From: Marchantia polymorpha subsp. ruderalis
Lineage: Eukaryota > Streptophyta > Marchantiopsida > Marchantiales > Marchantiaceae
Assembly (NCBI GenBank): GCA_037833965.1
Contig: AP031357.1
Location: forward strand, 13,102,001-13,166,000
Length of the DNA: 64,000 bases
Direction of reading: 5' to 3'
The translations under genes were made by a program, and so were the position numbers. Below, one piece after another: positions 1 to 10,870 of the stretch; within the stretch, counting starts at the first letter, position 1, and every line of letters starts with the position of its first letter. Below the pieces are notes generated by a model, which saw only the letters and a list, made by a program, of their open reading frames with translations, was not told the DNA's origin and did not search any database.

Positions 1-1811
1 CTCAAAATGCCTATAGCCAGTCTGCACATTTCACCACGTTTTAATCATTCTTTCAGTCTTAAGATCCCAAGGGAATCATAGGTAAATATTTTCACTAGTA
101 GGTTGTATACATTAATATATATCACAATTAGCCATCTCCTAATAGCATGTTGATTATTAATGCCTGTAGATTGTTTTCCTCGTGCAAAGAAGAATCAGAT
201 CAGTCGAATAAGTTCGATTCTCAAGTTCTCCCTCTGACAGCGAGCCAAATCCCTGCTACGGGTGCCAACAGGAACTGGCGTGACTGCGACTACTCGTCGA
301 AAACGAAGCCAGCGTCTCTGCCTCTCGTTCGGTCGTAGAATAATTCCAATGGAAGATCTCCCCTCCGGAATCATCTGCAACGTTTCGAGCCTTATATAAT
401 TTTTCCATTGTTAGCAGAATTGAGGCCTACGAATTGCAGTATTCGTATTAGCTGTGAACAGCAAAATTTTCCTGTCAGGGATCGGGATGTACTATATTTC
501 GAATTCGTTGGAACGAAGGTTTAGAGTCTGCGAGTGCGAATCATGAGGTTTGATTTTTTCCCTCGTATGAGATGTCAGGCGCATCGTTTAGACATCACGA
601 TTCCAACCATACGTCCTTAAATCATCTACCTCTGCGCGTCCTGCTTTCGCTTTTGCCTGCATCCACACCCCCACCCACACCCGGGTGGAGAAACGCAATC
701 ACGATTCTTCTCCCGGCGTCGAGAGTCGTGAGTGCCCCAGATGCACCAGACTCTGATCCCCGACTTTTCTCTCCACTTTTCTCTTACAGATCTTCCAGTG
801 TTGAAGGATGACATCCGAATCAGAATCTCTAGTCCAACCCGCAGTTCCATGAAGAGTCCTGCACCTGTCGAAGTCCCTTTAATCTCTTGGCTCGGAAAGC
901 TTCATTCTGCAAATAATGCGAAAGAAGGGAGATATTTATATATCCACACACGCGCGTCAATCTTCGGATGGGTGGAGAGAGTCGATTAGGCCACGTGGGA
1001 TAGTGAGCAGTTCCTCCGTGCTATGATTATAAAAGATTTTTCATAACTATTGACAAATAAAGTATGAAGACTGCAAGAAAATTTGAGAGATATTTCTTGA
1101 TCCCAAGTGTTTTCCAATTCCCACATTATCCTTGAAATTTTCCCCGTCCTTGAGAATTGTCCATACGAGGTAAAACTCTTTGCTACAGAGTTGCATATTT
1201 TCCCACGGGGATCGATAGCTCTCACAGACTTCACACCAGAATCCATGCCAAACACAAACGAGGTCAATAAACAGAACAAAGATGTAGAGGTAGAGTTGAA
1301 CGACAAACAAGAGGTATGTGTAGACTATCAGCATGCTAATTTTCATTCCATGAGGAAGAAAGAACGAGAAATAATGAGAAGTGAAGGAAGTAGCGATCCA
1401 TGTAAATCACCCAATAGCATCATTCGAAGGACTTCGGATAAATAAATTGAACTGTAAACCAAAGAAGTGAGCAGATCCAGATTCACTTATATTGCAAACG
1501 AGGTCTTTAGAGCAACATGAGACGACAGAAACCAACCTCGAACGAGAAATCTTCAGTCGAGAAGCTCTTCACATGTTCGATCGGTTTCTTTACTAGCGTC
1601 TTGCATGTAACATTCGACCTGGAGCTCCTTACTAAGGCTCACATCCACAGTGGTAGCTTGCTGGAGTTTCGGACTTCTCTCAGTACAAAACGCCGCTTTA
1701 TGATTCAGATTGAAAAAATGAGTCATCTGCGAGCTGCACTCCTTCAGAAGAAAACCCACAATAGTCTGCATATTTACCAGTTGAACACTCTTCATGATCC
1801 TGTTTTCTTGT
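1..1811. other. intergenic stretch, no supported gene
   Basis: This lies downstream of the aldo-keto reductase, which is on the minus strand. Short ORFs of 60-130 codons occur on both strands, but none shows a recognisable motif, splice pattern or family resemblance. The part around 600-800 is pyrimidine-rich with runs of C. An untranslated leader or regulatory stretch is possible, but nothing in the sequence shows it. Confidence 0.5.
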
Positions 1812-4200
1812 TCAATCCGACCAGCAATCGTAGATTTCCTGGTGTGACCTGTAAGGACTTGTAGTTTGATTGATCCAAATCTTCCCATCTTGTAATCTGA
1901 ATCGAGGCATGGTGGCGATTTTTTTATGGTCTTCTTCATCTAAATTCCAACCGAAGACGTTCAAGTTTTGCGCCATTCTGGAAGGATTTGAGCTCTTGAC
2001 CACAACACCTACACCGTGATCCAAACTCCACCTCAACGCGACCTGCATCATCGAACAAAACCACGTGAGGGCAGGTTTAAAGTTTTGAAAGAAGAGTAAA
2101 CCATTATACGCTCATTTTCATAAGATTTCGATTGCTCTAGGAACGTGGGAATTACATCTCAAAACAAAAGAGTGTTATTCATTCAAAGTGTTCAGACCTT
2201 AACACGTTCAGGGATACAACACACAGCCAAATTAACAGATGTCATTTTGTCGCTTTATGTAAGATTATTTTGAAATAGATGTCAATAACAACAATGCAAA
2301 TTATAAAGATATGGATCGAAAGACTCTCACAGGTTGCTCTTGGGCTATTCAGCTCACAGTATCCTTTGCCAACGTGTTAACACGTGAAGAATTTGCGAAT
2401 TACCAGTTTATCAGTGCTTGGTTGGTAGTCTTGCTAATCACATCCAACTCTCTCTTCCTGAATCTTTACATTTTAGCTTAACGTAGTCTTCTACTTTTTA
2501 GTTTTCAGGCAGGTCATCGATTTCGTACAACTCTTCTGCGGCGAGGAAAATTGATTCTGTTGCCAATCAACTGTTCTGTAGGTTACAAGCTCTGAAGAAG
2601 AAAAATTTCATTCAAGGACAATCTTTTCAATATCACAGCGTTAGTCATCAGGCAATGGGTACCGATACTGAATGGCAGTGACAGTCACAGCGCTATTGGA
2701 TCTTATGAAGGCATGGGCGGGAATTGTGAACTTACCTGAGCGACTGATTTTCCATGCTTCTCAGCAATTTCTTTGAGGATGGGGCTGTCGATGACTGCGA
2801 TCGAGGTGAATTCCTGAGAGTGCTTAGGCCTCCCTAGAGCAGCAAATCCCATGACCTTGATACCCATTTGTTTGCAAACGTCAAGAAGCCTCGGCTGTAG
2901 GCATCCTGGGTGCATCTCCACCTGGCAATGCAGAGAAAGAATATCCTCTTAAAAACCTTATGAATGAGCTCTTGCACAAGTTCCAAGCCATAAAATCCTA
3001 GAATGTGCTCGAACAGACCACCCTCTGCTTGCAACATCTCATAGTGAGAACCAACTTCAATCGTCTCATGAATAACCAGAATTATCGAAAGCCAAATCAC
3101 ACGCCTCTGCATTTAGGCAAGTTGGTATCTGAGTACCTGATTCACAGCGGGGATTATCTTTGCATCGGCTGTTATCACCCCAAGCAAATTGGAACCAAAA
3201 TTGCTGACTCCGATCGCCCTGGTCAATCCCAGTTCCACGCACTGCTCCAGCTCCTTCCATACACCGACCAGATCAAGGGGCAAAAACGCATCTTCCGGGA
3301 TTGTTGCTCTTGCCCCAGAAGGTTTCATTCCAGGCTTGATCCTTATTGGAAAGTGGATGAGGTACAGATCCACATACTCTATCCGCAAATTACTGTATCC
3401 ACAACGGTAGTCAGGGAGAAATAACTCAGAATTTTACGAAATCACTCAAATAGTCCAGAAGGAAATTTCTTAATCGACGCATGAGTTTGATTTCGCGAAA
3501 AGCTTTTGACCTTTTTCTGGCTGGTGAAAATTAGTTTCTGTGGTTGATTGACATTCCACTTTACCTAAGGCTTTCTCGGAGAGAAGGAATCACGTCATCT
3601 GCGTGAGTTTGTTCAGGACTTAGCTTTGTTGTGATGAAAAACTCTTCTCGTTTGATTGTGCCAGAGTTTAGGACATCCTCTAGAACCTCGCCCATCATGG
3701 GCTCAGTTTTATACGCAGAGGCAGTGTCAAAATGTCTGTACCCAATCTGCGTGGTTATAACAATTGAATCACAACTGGCCCTTCGCTTGTGTGTCAATCT
3801 GTCAACACAAATAAGTCCAGGGAAAGAGCACAAGTTGACTACAAGAAATCATCTCTATAAGCATAACCTGTTGCGAAATTCATGTATAAAGTGAACGTAA
3901 CCTCTGTAGTTGCATTCTGAGTGACATAATGATTCAGAGCAGAGCATTGAAAAGATGTCTGATGCTGATTCCCTTGCACATGTTTGCTTCACCTCCTTCT
4001 AGTGGGTGTCTTTCAAGATGCAATCTTGGACCTGATTCTGAATATAGCTAGATGGTTTGAAGGCCTACCTCAAGAGCCTTCCGGAAGTAAGCCTTGACTT
4101 CCTCCGGAGTTTCTTCTCTCGCTGACATGCCCAAAGCAATTGCTGGCATCAGCGCCCCGGTGTTGAGCTTCAAGCTCTGGTCTTCAAAGAGATTTGTCAT
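1812..4200 (-). CDS. NADPH-dependent aldo-keto reductase (AKR4-like), five exons, intact
   Basis: Five exons join in frame: 4069-4200, 3565-3746, 3137-3392, 2736-2921 and 1812-2042, all with GT-AG borders. They give about 328 residues, near the usual 310-330 of plant AKR4 enzymes. The catalytic tetrad is complete: D51 and Y56 in HFDTASAY, K85 in TTKLSP, and H118 in YLIHFP. The nucleotide-binding loop near the C-terminus reads VVVKSSNPSRMAQN. The start was set at MTNLF because family alignment begins there; an upstream in-frame ATG at 4269 would add 23 residues unlike the family. Such enzymes reduce aldehydes or ketones with NADPH in the cytosol. The substrate (sugar phosphate, chalcone-type or detoxification carbonyl) cannot be told from sequence. 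No lesion was seen, so this is probably a working gene. Confidence 0.92.
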
Positions 4201-5639
4201 CCTAGAGAATCTGAGGAAACTCGATATCAATCGAGAACGAATCGCAGCAGTGGGTAAGTGCCACTTCACATGTATTTATAGCGATTAATGCTTCGGCTTC
4301 TGCGATATGATACATATGCGTTCAATACTTATGCAGCAATATCATTCAGGGCCAGCAGAAATTTGTATCCTCGTCCATGCTTCAACCTCTCCCACTTACC
4401 AGCAACGGAGCGATCGATGTAGGCGGAGCTCAGCAAGAATAATACAGCGTCACTATTTTCAGAGCACTGAGAATAGCGATGAAACCCAAAAATTGTTTAT
4501 GCCATCCTCACACCTACAACAGAGTCGAAACAGTTCTCAAACTTTGACCGACGAGCCTCTTTGACTCGAAGATTCTACTATTTATTTGCAAGTCTCTCTA
4601 AGTTAGAAGTAGTGACAAACATTAAAGAAGCAGCCATTGCATGTGCCCTGTGTCTTGGCACATAGGCAGGTGGCATGACATCAACCTGGCTCAAAAAAGT
4701 GACGAAATCACAGCTCTGAGATTGCCTGTTGACTTCCATGTCTTACCTCTATAACCTCTTTACACGACACTGTTCTGATCGTCTGTTGCAGCACGAGTTT
4801 CTCCTTCGTAATTGAGAGTTCTTATGTAAAATTTGATTCAAACCGAGCCCACTCAAATCCACAGCCAATATCAGAAGGTACTCAAGGGCGGAATGACCGA
4901 CGAGAAACAGGCTTTGCAAAGTGCAAGCAGCAAATGATGTTGAAAGTTGCTGCTGTCAAGTTCCTGCGCAGTGTTCGTCGACGAAATGAGCGACACTCAT
5001 CAGGTTGTTGTCAGATCGTACAAACAAAAACACGTTTCACTAAAATCATAAACAGATGTACTGTACTTTGACTGGCCCAGCAGCCCACAAACTTAAGCAG
5101 TCCACGCCGCTCGATTTCGATAACATAATCCCTTATATCATCATAGTTACGAACAGATAATCACAATACATAGTCATATACCAACAGAAATGCAGTGGGT
5201 GCTAGATCACTTTCTTAACACCTAAGCATTTTATTCCGAAAAATACGTGTCACGTGGGAATATAGAATGTTGAAGTCTAGTGCTAGAATACACTCTATCT
5301 AAATGAGTCTTTTCTATCTGTATTCTGTATATATCAAACTATTTTGATTACTAATTATAATACCACCATCAATGTTAAAGTTGACATTGGACGAAAGGTA
5401 CAAACCTAATTTAGAGCAAAATTTTGCCAATATTCTTACTATTCTACAAACCCACCATTATTACAATCAAAACCTGAAGTAGAAACTACAGATGGTAAAT
5501 GGTAAACAGAAATAAGAGGACATTAATTAAATGCTAGTGCATGTCTGTGTGCCACGAACTACGTAACTTGTGGTTTTTTCAAGTTATATTTATACTTACA
5601 TTGATAACATTTGCGTTGATGATCTCTTGACTTCTCATT
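4201..5639. other. upstream region of the aldo-keto reductase; AT-rich, no gene
   Basis: The first few hundred bases should hold the promoter and 5' leader of the minus-strand aldo-keto reductase; no clear TATA box or other element stands out. The rest (4.6-5.6 kb) is AT-rich, has no ORF over 90 codons and shows no family resemblance. Confidence 0.5.
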
Positions 5640-8290
5640 CCTTTGAATAACTTGAAGATAATATGTGGTCTAGAATTTGTTCTTATACTTCTACAAATCT
5701 TTTGATATAACACTTTCTAACTTTTGGAGACACATGTACTTTAAAAATTCTCAACAGTATCTTTCTTTTTTCCAATTCCCTTTCCAATAAGTGTTTTGCT
5801 TCTACCGATGTTAGCATTATTGATTATCTTATATCCTCGGCCACTACTAACTCTCTTATCTCAAAATTTGATATTCTATAATCTTAGCTTGAATCAAATC
5901 ATGCACATCTCTTATTTACTCTCCTGTTGTCAAAAACAATCCCCTTCTCTCCATGCTATTCTATTTTAGCTTCCCACGAGTTTTGTTCAAATCCTAGTAA
6001 AAAATATCTTTACCACTTACATTTACAAGAACTTTTGATTCACACTTCATAGAGCCTTGATCCATATACAACGAGTGGACAATTAACACAATTGCTCAAA
6101 AACATTGCTTTTAAAATGTTTTTCTGGCACAAGGATCAGAGAGCTAAGGATCTTCTTTGCAACGGATGGTTTGATTTTGATTGCAAGCAAGCAAGGATGA
6201 GATTAGTTGACAAGTCTTTGAATCTCCAAAGTCGGCTTATCTTGACAAGGTTTAACAAAGACTTGATGAAATCTAAGAACCGAGCTTTTTTGAGGAAACA
6301 GCAAGAATCCTTGATAAAGTAGTTGATAAAAAATACCAAATCTTTTTGGAGACGGTTAGCATTACAGTCTTCTAAACTTACTCTTGATATCAAGAGCTTC
6401 ATTGTCTTTGCTGAAAAGTTTTATTTCTTTCACGACGCTGCAGCAATGTCTTGTTGTGAAAGAATTCCTAACTTATTTTCTTAATCAAAGATGATAAATG
6501 ACTCAAGTCAAAAAATTAACATACGGTAAATCAAAGTATTTGGATGATATCTCTTTGAACTTTTTAAGTGGAAAATAGATGTTATTGGACCAATATTCAT
6601 TAAATTGTTAGAGAATGCTACTATGTATGGTTTTACTTAAACTTGGTTTTTACAAAAGATTGTTCTTATTCATAAGTCAGGAAAGAATGACTTGGTGACA
6701 AAGAATCGCACTATCATGGTGAATAGTTGTTTGGCAAATTGGTGGAGTCAAAGTTGAGTACATGGACTGAATCTCATTGAAAGAAAGCGCTATTTCAAGT
6801 AGATTTTTTGCTTTACATACAACACCATTGATCATATCTTGGCCTTGCGTGTTTTAGGGAATAAGTCTAAGGTCAATGAAAAAGCTTTGTTTTGCGTCTT
6901 CATCGATTTTTAAAAAAACTTTTCTTATTGTATCTTCTGAGTTTTTATGGGAAAGGTTTTTGAGTACCATTGGAGTGATTCAAGGTTGTACTCTCTCTAC
7001 TATTCTATTTGGAGTTTTTACAGATGATATCAAATAGTGGTTGGAAGCATGTGATAGTGATCTTATCAAGATTAGAAACTTTGTTATCAAAGCTCTCTTG
7101 CATGCAAATGATATCATATTACTAACACGTGATGCAATTACTTTACAGAAACACTTTGGCTAGTGTTTATATCCAAAATGAGATGGAGATCAATATGGAG
7201 AAATCTAAAGTCATGATAATGATCACTAGATCCAAGTTCTTCTTCTATTGAAAGTAAACACAATTAGAAAACATGAAAAGTTATAATATTTCTAGGCATT
7301 GATTTTTCTTATGATTATAGTTGAACACTTTGCTTGCAAAGAAGAGTTGGTTACAAAAATCTATATTCATTATTAAATCATTGTAGAAATTTCATCTAGT
7401 GTTTTGAAGTGTTAGGAAATTTTTATTCAGAAGTTTAGTGTTGCATGTAGTTTTATATGGAAACCAAGTGTGGAGCTTTTGTTGTAAAAAGACATGTTGG
7501 AAGCGTGTGGAGAGGATGCAGAAGATATTTCTACGAGAAGAAATGGGTGTGAAAAACCAAACTTCATATGTTATTCTTCTTGCTGAAACAAGTTGTTTAC
7601 CTCTAGAGTCTAAAGCTCTATATTTGACCATCACTTACACTAGAAGTATGTCTCTTGATGCTTTTCACCTTACTCTTTAAGTTTTGCGTGCCACACGTGT
7701 CAAATAGTTAGTTAGCAGTTAGCGGTCAAATAACATGGTTAGCGGATGTGATAACTTGGTCTTTGAGGTGGAATTTGGCGCAATGGTATTGGAATCCGCA
7801 ACCTATGGCACTACGCGAACATCCAAATGAGTAGTTTTAGAACATAAATTGTAACAAGCTCGACATTAAGATGTAGTTTTATCAACTTCATGAGAATTAT
7901 ATCTTGTTTATTGTGAACATGAATATCTACTTGCAAGAATCTTTACGTCATATTATTGCTATGCATAGAATTGGATCTCATTGGTTTGGAATTGAGAAAT
8001 TACGTTGGCTTAATATGGATAAGAGTGAACGTATTTATAGATTATGTGACAATGGGTACATTGAAGATGAGCATGTATTTACCAAGTGTTTTAGGTAAGA
8101 AGACATTAACTTTCTCACAATGTAGATGTGGATAATTTCTATATTTTAATAGAGTTTTTTTTTTATTTAGGTTGTTATATTACGGACCTTACTAATGACA
8201 GTTCTAGTTAAGGATTGATCTTTTCAATTATTTTTTTATTATCATTTATATTTTATTTTTCAACCTTTTGATCTTTAGGGTACCCCATCT
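5640..8290 (+). mobile_element. L1-like LINE, copy A, 5' truncated and decayed
   Basis: In order on the plus strand it carries: the end of the endonuclease domain (IIDYLISSATTNSLISKF, about 5817-5871); a linker ORF at 6092-6322; the RT N-terminal motif (FCVFIDF, near 6890); the palm segment GVIQGCTLSTILF (near 6972); a degraded catalytic box in which the usual YADD reads HAND (near 7110); the thumb (7438-7680); and the C-terminal cysteine/histidine segment ending in CRLCDN and EDEHVF (7904-8098). Stops and frameshifts interrupt every part. ORF1 and most of the endonuclease are absent. Part of the RT between the FIDF and GVIQG boxes is also missing. The 3' end is set by similarity to copies B and D. 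No target-site duplication was recognised. Confidence 0.85.
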
Positions 8291-8934
8291 TGGTATGTTA
8301 CCACATACCATTTATAACATGTTATAGGTTACAATACAATATAATTACGAATTTATTATAGAAAAAATATTATATTATACTTTAATTACATAGTAATAAA
8401 TTTTTTTTGTATATTTACGTATGTAAATAAATATAATTTCACATGATATGCGAGTTACTGATCGTAACTCACAGTAGTTGAACTCTCACGACACGGTATA
8501 ATTCACTTAGAGAACTCAATAACTTTTTTGTATGTTTGATTTTAATATACATTAAAGTGCACTTGTCTAATGCAACGAATGGCATGCACTCACTATTTTG
8601 ACTTTTCCATAATTCATGACAACAGACATTGATAGGGATCTCATGATGGAGGACTCAGAATAGAGCGGGAAGAAGGACGTGTCATGATACTCGGGTCGCG
8701 GACCCAAATGTTAATTTTAATCCTGGTGATATATTTACGGTGCAGATCCCTACCTATGGACCACTACACTAGTTGGGCGAAATTGCAGGACATTCTTTTA
8801 CATTAAATACAATCACAGGAATCTCGAAGGTGCTGTAAGGAAAATTGTTTTCTCGATGTAACAAACGAGACAAGTTTCGAGATTGAACTCTATGGAACTC
8901 AGTAGCGATGCCATTATACCCACCTGGTGAATAC
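8291..8934. other. AT-rich intergenic stretch
   Basis: It follows LINE copy A. No ORF or structured repeat was recognised. GC content rises after about 8600, before the direct repeat that starts near 8935. Confidence 0.4.
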
Positions 8935-9560
8935 TTTTTTCCTTGAGACCCGTAACCCGCGTTCCAGAGGAGCAAGCATCAAGACAGCAGTCAGTCAGGG
9001 TATGCTTTAGAGTTGCTGGTGGAACAGAGTTTGACGATTTTACCTGTTTCAGAGTATTCTGAACAGTCATTCTCGATCAACCCTCCATCTCTGCAATTCT
9101 GATTAATTTTTATTGTTGTCCTACCCAGCAAGTTAATAATACTCCCCCGCAACTGTAGCCGGACAGGATACTTCATAATTCCCTGGGAGACCTGAAAAGC
9201 AATCTAGTAGGCGCTCATGCTATGGGAGCATTGTGTAGGATTTGTAGAAGATGAGAACAACCGAGTAGTTTAATCTTGAAAGTTTCGTTCGCACGCATGC
9301 ACGTGGGTTAGACTAATGAATCACGAAAAGCATATATCGATATCAGAGTTCAACGTGGGAATCAGATGCATTGAAGAAGCCAAAGGAGTATTAAATATAG
9401 AAGTGAACTTATGATTTACTCGAAATGCGTGTTCAAAAAGAAGAAAAAGACTAGTAGACTTTGAAATCGAGGCATTTTCTGTGGGTTATATTTCTTAGTT
9501 ACTGTACAACAACAAAGATCAAAAGTATGCATGCCAGCATCTTCAATTTCTTTCCGTGGA
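8935..9560. repeat. direct duplication, copy 1 (5' of the P450 pseudogene)
   Basis: This block of about 625 bp recurs at 14072-14730 in the same orientation. Shared landmarks in order are CCTTGAGACCCGTAACC, GAGGAGCAAGCATCAAGAC, TTGCTGGTGGAACAGAGTTT, ATACTCCCCC, GACCTGAAAAGCAATCT, the G-box-containing GCATGCACGTGGGTTAGAC, and ATCAAAAGTATGCA. The copies differ by many substitutions and small indels, so the duplication is old. On the minus strand both copies keep a short segment encoding VSQGI(M/I)KYPV just after a TTTTCAG acceptor-like site. That could be an exon of an unrecognised gene. Confidence 0.85.
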
Positions 9561-10095
9561 ATGAAATCAGATCTAGTATATTAAATAATTATAATTCCAA
9601 CTTACAATTATTTAGTATATTAGATTTGATTTTATTCCACTGAAAACAAATTTTGAAAAAAACAATCATACTGTGCAACTTCTAGATAACTTGCACTAAG
9701 AGTCAATGTAACCGATTATGCACTAAGAGTCAATGGTAGTATGAAAGTAATTGCAAGATACTTTTGTGAGAAAACAGATCCTACCAAACCATCAAACATG
9801 TGAACGCAAGAATTGAGTAACAATCTCAACATTTCAATAAAGTCTATAAGTACACCAATTTACACATGCAGACTATAATAATTTACCAGAATTCTGGTAC
9901 TAATGATGAAAATATACAACGAAGTAACCAAATAACATGGAAATAAATCAAGAAGAAAATAGTCTGGAATGTTCCTTGAGATCATATCTGTATGTAATCT
10001 TTTTAGTATTATTACATATTTATTTCCAATCTTTTGCTGCATTCCAACCTGATCGAGGGACCACTGTACACATCAAAGAAACAAATAAGCACATT

Positions 10096-10274
10096 AGGAT
10101 CAAAGAGCGACTCAAATCCCACGCAATTCAGTACAATACTTTAGAACTGCGAAAAATTGAGAACATGATGCACCCGCTCCTTTGGAAAGTTCAAATGCGA
10201 GCCAAATCTTGCAAAGTGTACTTATGTGCAGAACAAGCAAGATAAGATGAGAAGAACTACCTATAACATGCAGG
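10096..10274 (-). repeat. inverted copy of the P450 intron 1 / exon 2 boundary module
   Basis: Read on the minus strand, this matches the P450 first intron: CTGCATGTTA, TAGTTCTTCTCATC, CTTGCTTGTTCTGC, ATTTGGCTC, ACTGAATTG and then GATTTGAG, which begins P450 exon 2. It therefore reaches past the intron into coding sequence. It may come from a second, inverted P450 copy rather than from a mobile repeat. It lacks the GCGATAG heptamer that follows GATTTGAG in the plus-strand gene. Confidence 0.75.
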
Positions 10275-10556
10275 AAAGTAACCTGGCTTACAAGGACAGA
10301 AATCAGTAGCACCTCGTAGAGCTGTATAGTAATTGGATTCAGATGTGAGATGACTTCAGACAATACGTCTCGCCTCCTGCACTTCTTAGACTCGGAGTGT
10401 GCACGTGGACAAATTCAGACAATAATATAGACTTGTACCTTAAATAAATCGATCCTACAACCTGACCTTTCCCAACAATCGAATCTCCATTTAAACTTGA
10501 AGGGCGGGAAGCAAATTATTTAAAACTAATTAATTTGATGTTCATATATTGATATC

Positions 10557-10598
10557 GTATGAATATCATTATCCGCGCGAGGATAATGATACTCATAC
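10557..10598. repeat. inverted repeat, 18 bp arms, upstream of the P450
   Basis: The arms are 10557-10574 and 10581-10598. They pair at 17 of 18 positions around the 6 bp spacer GCGCGA. It lies about 270 bp before the P450 ATG. Its function is unknown. Confidence 0.8.
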
Positions 10599-10755
10599 CA
10601 TAATATGTTCAAATTTGGATTAAATATTTTCAAAAATGAAGATCCTTTGTCTTCTCGTAGCCACAAAAGACCTCCCTATCGACATAGATCAACGTATCAT
10701 TATGACAACACTGTGAGATGACGCTTCATTCAACTATGTAGTTCAATGTTCACAC

Positions 10756-10792
10756 ATTCTTCGGATACCGTGATCTTCGGTATCCGAAGAAT
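10756..10792. repeat. perfect inverted repeat, 15 bp arms, near the P450 start
   Basis: The arms 10756-10770 and 10778-10792 pair perfectly around a 7 bp spacer. The core TCGGATACCG is followed by its complement CGGTATCCGA. It sits about 80 bp before the P450 ATG, so it would lie in the leader or core promoter. ATACCGTGAT recurs once more directly after it. Confidence 0.85.
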
Positions 10793-10870
10793 ACCGTGAT
10801 CTGCTCATCAGTGAAACCATTGATTCACTGCTCGGCTTTCAACCGATTCTGATTTTGAGTTGCAGAAGAG

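Larger units (their letters stand above)
9561..10870. other. spacer and promoter region of the P450 pseudogene
   Basis: It is mostly AT-rich. It contains an inverted copy of the P450 intron 1 repeat (10096-10274) and two palindromes (10557-10598 and 10756-10792). The ORFs seen here (for example 9937-10245) lie over that repeat and are not credible genes. The last 100 bp before the P450 ATG would be its 5' leader. Confidence 0.45.
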
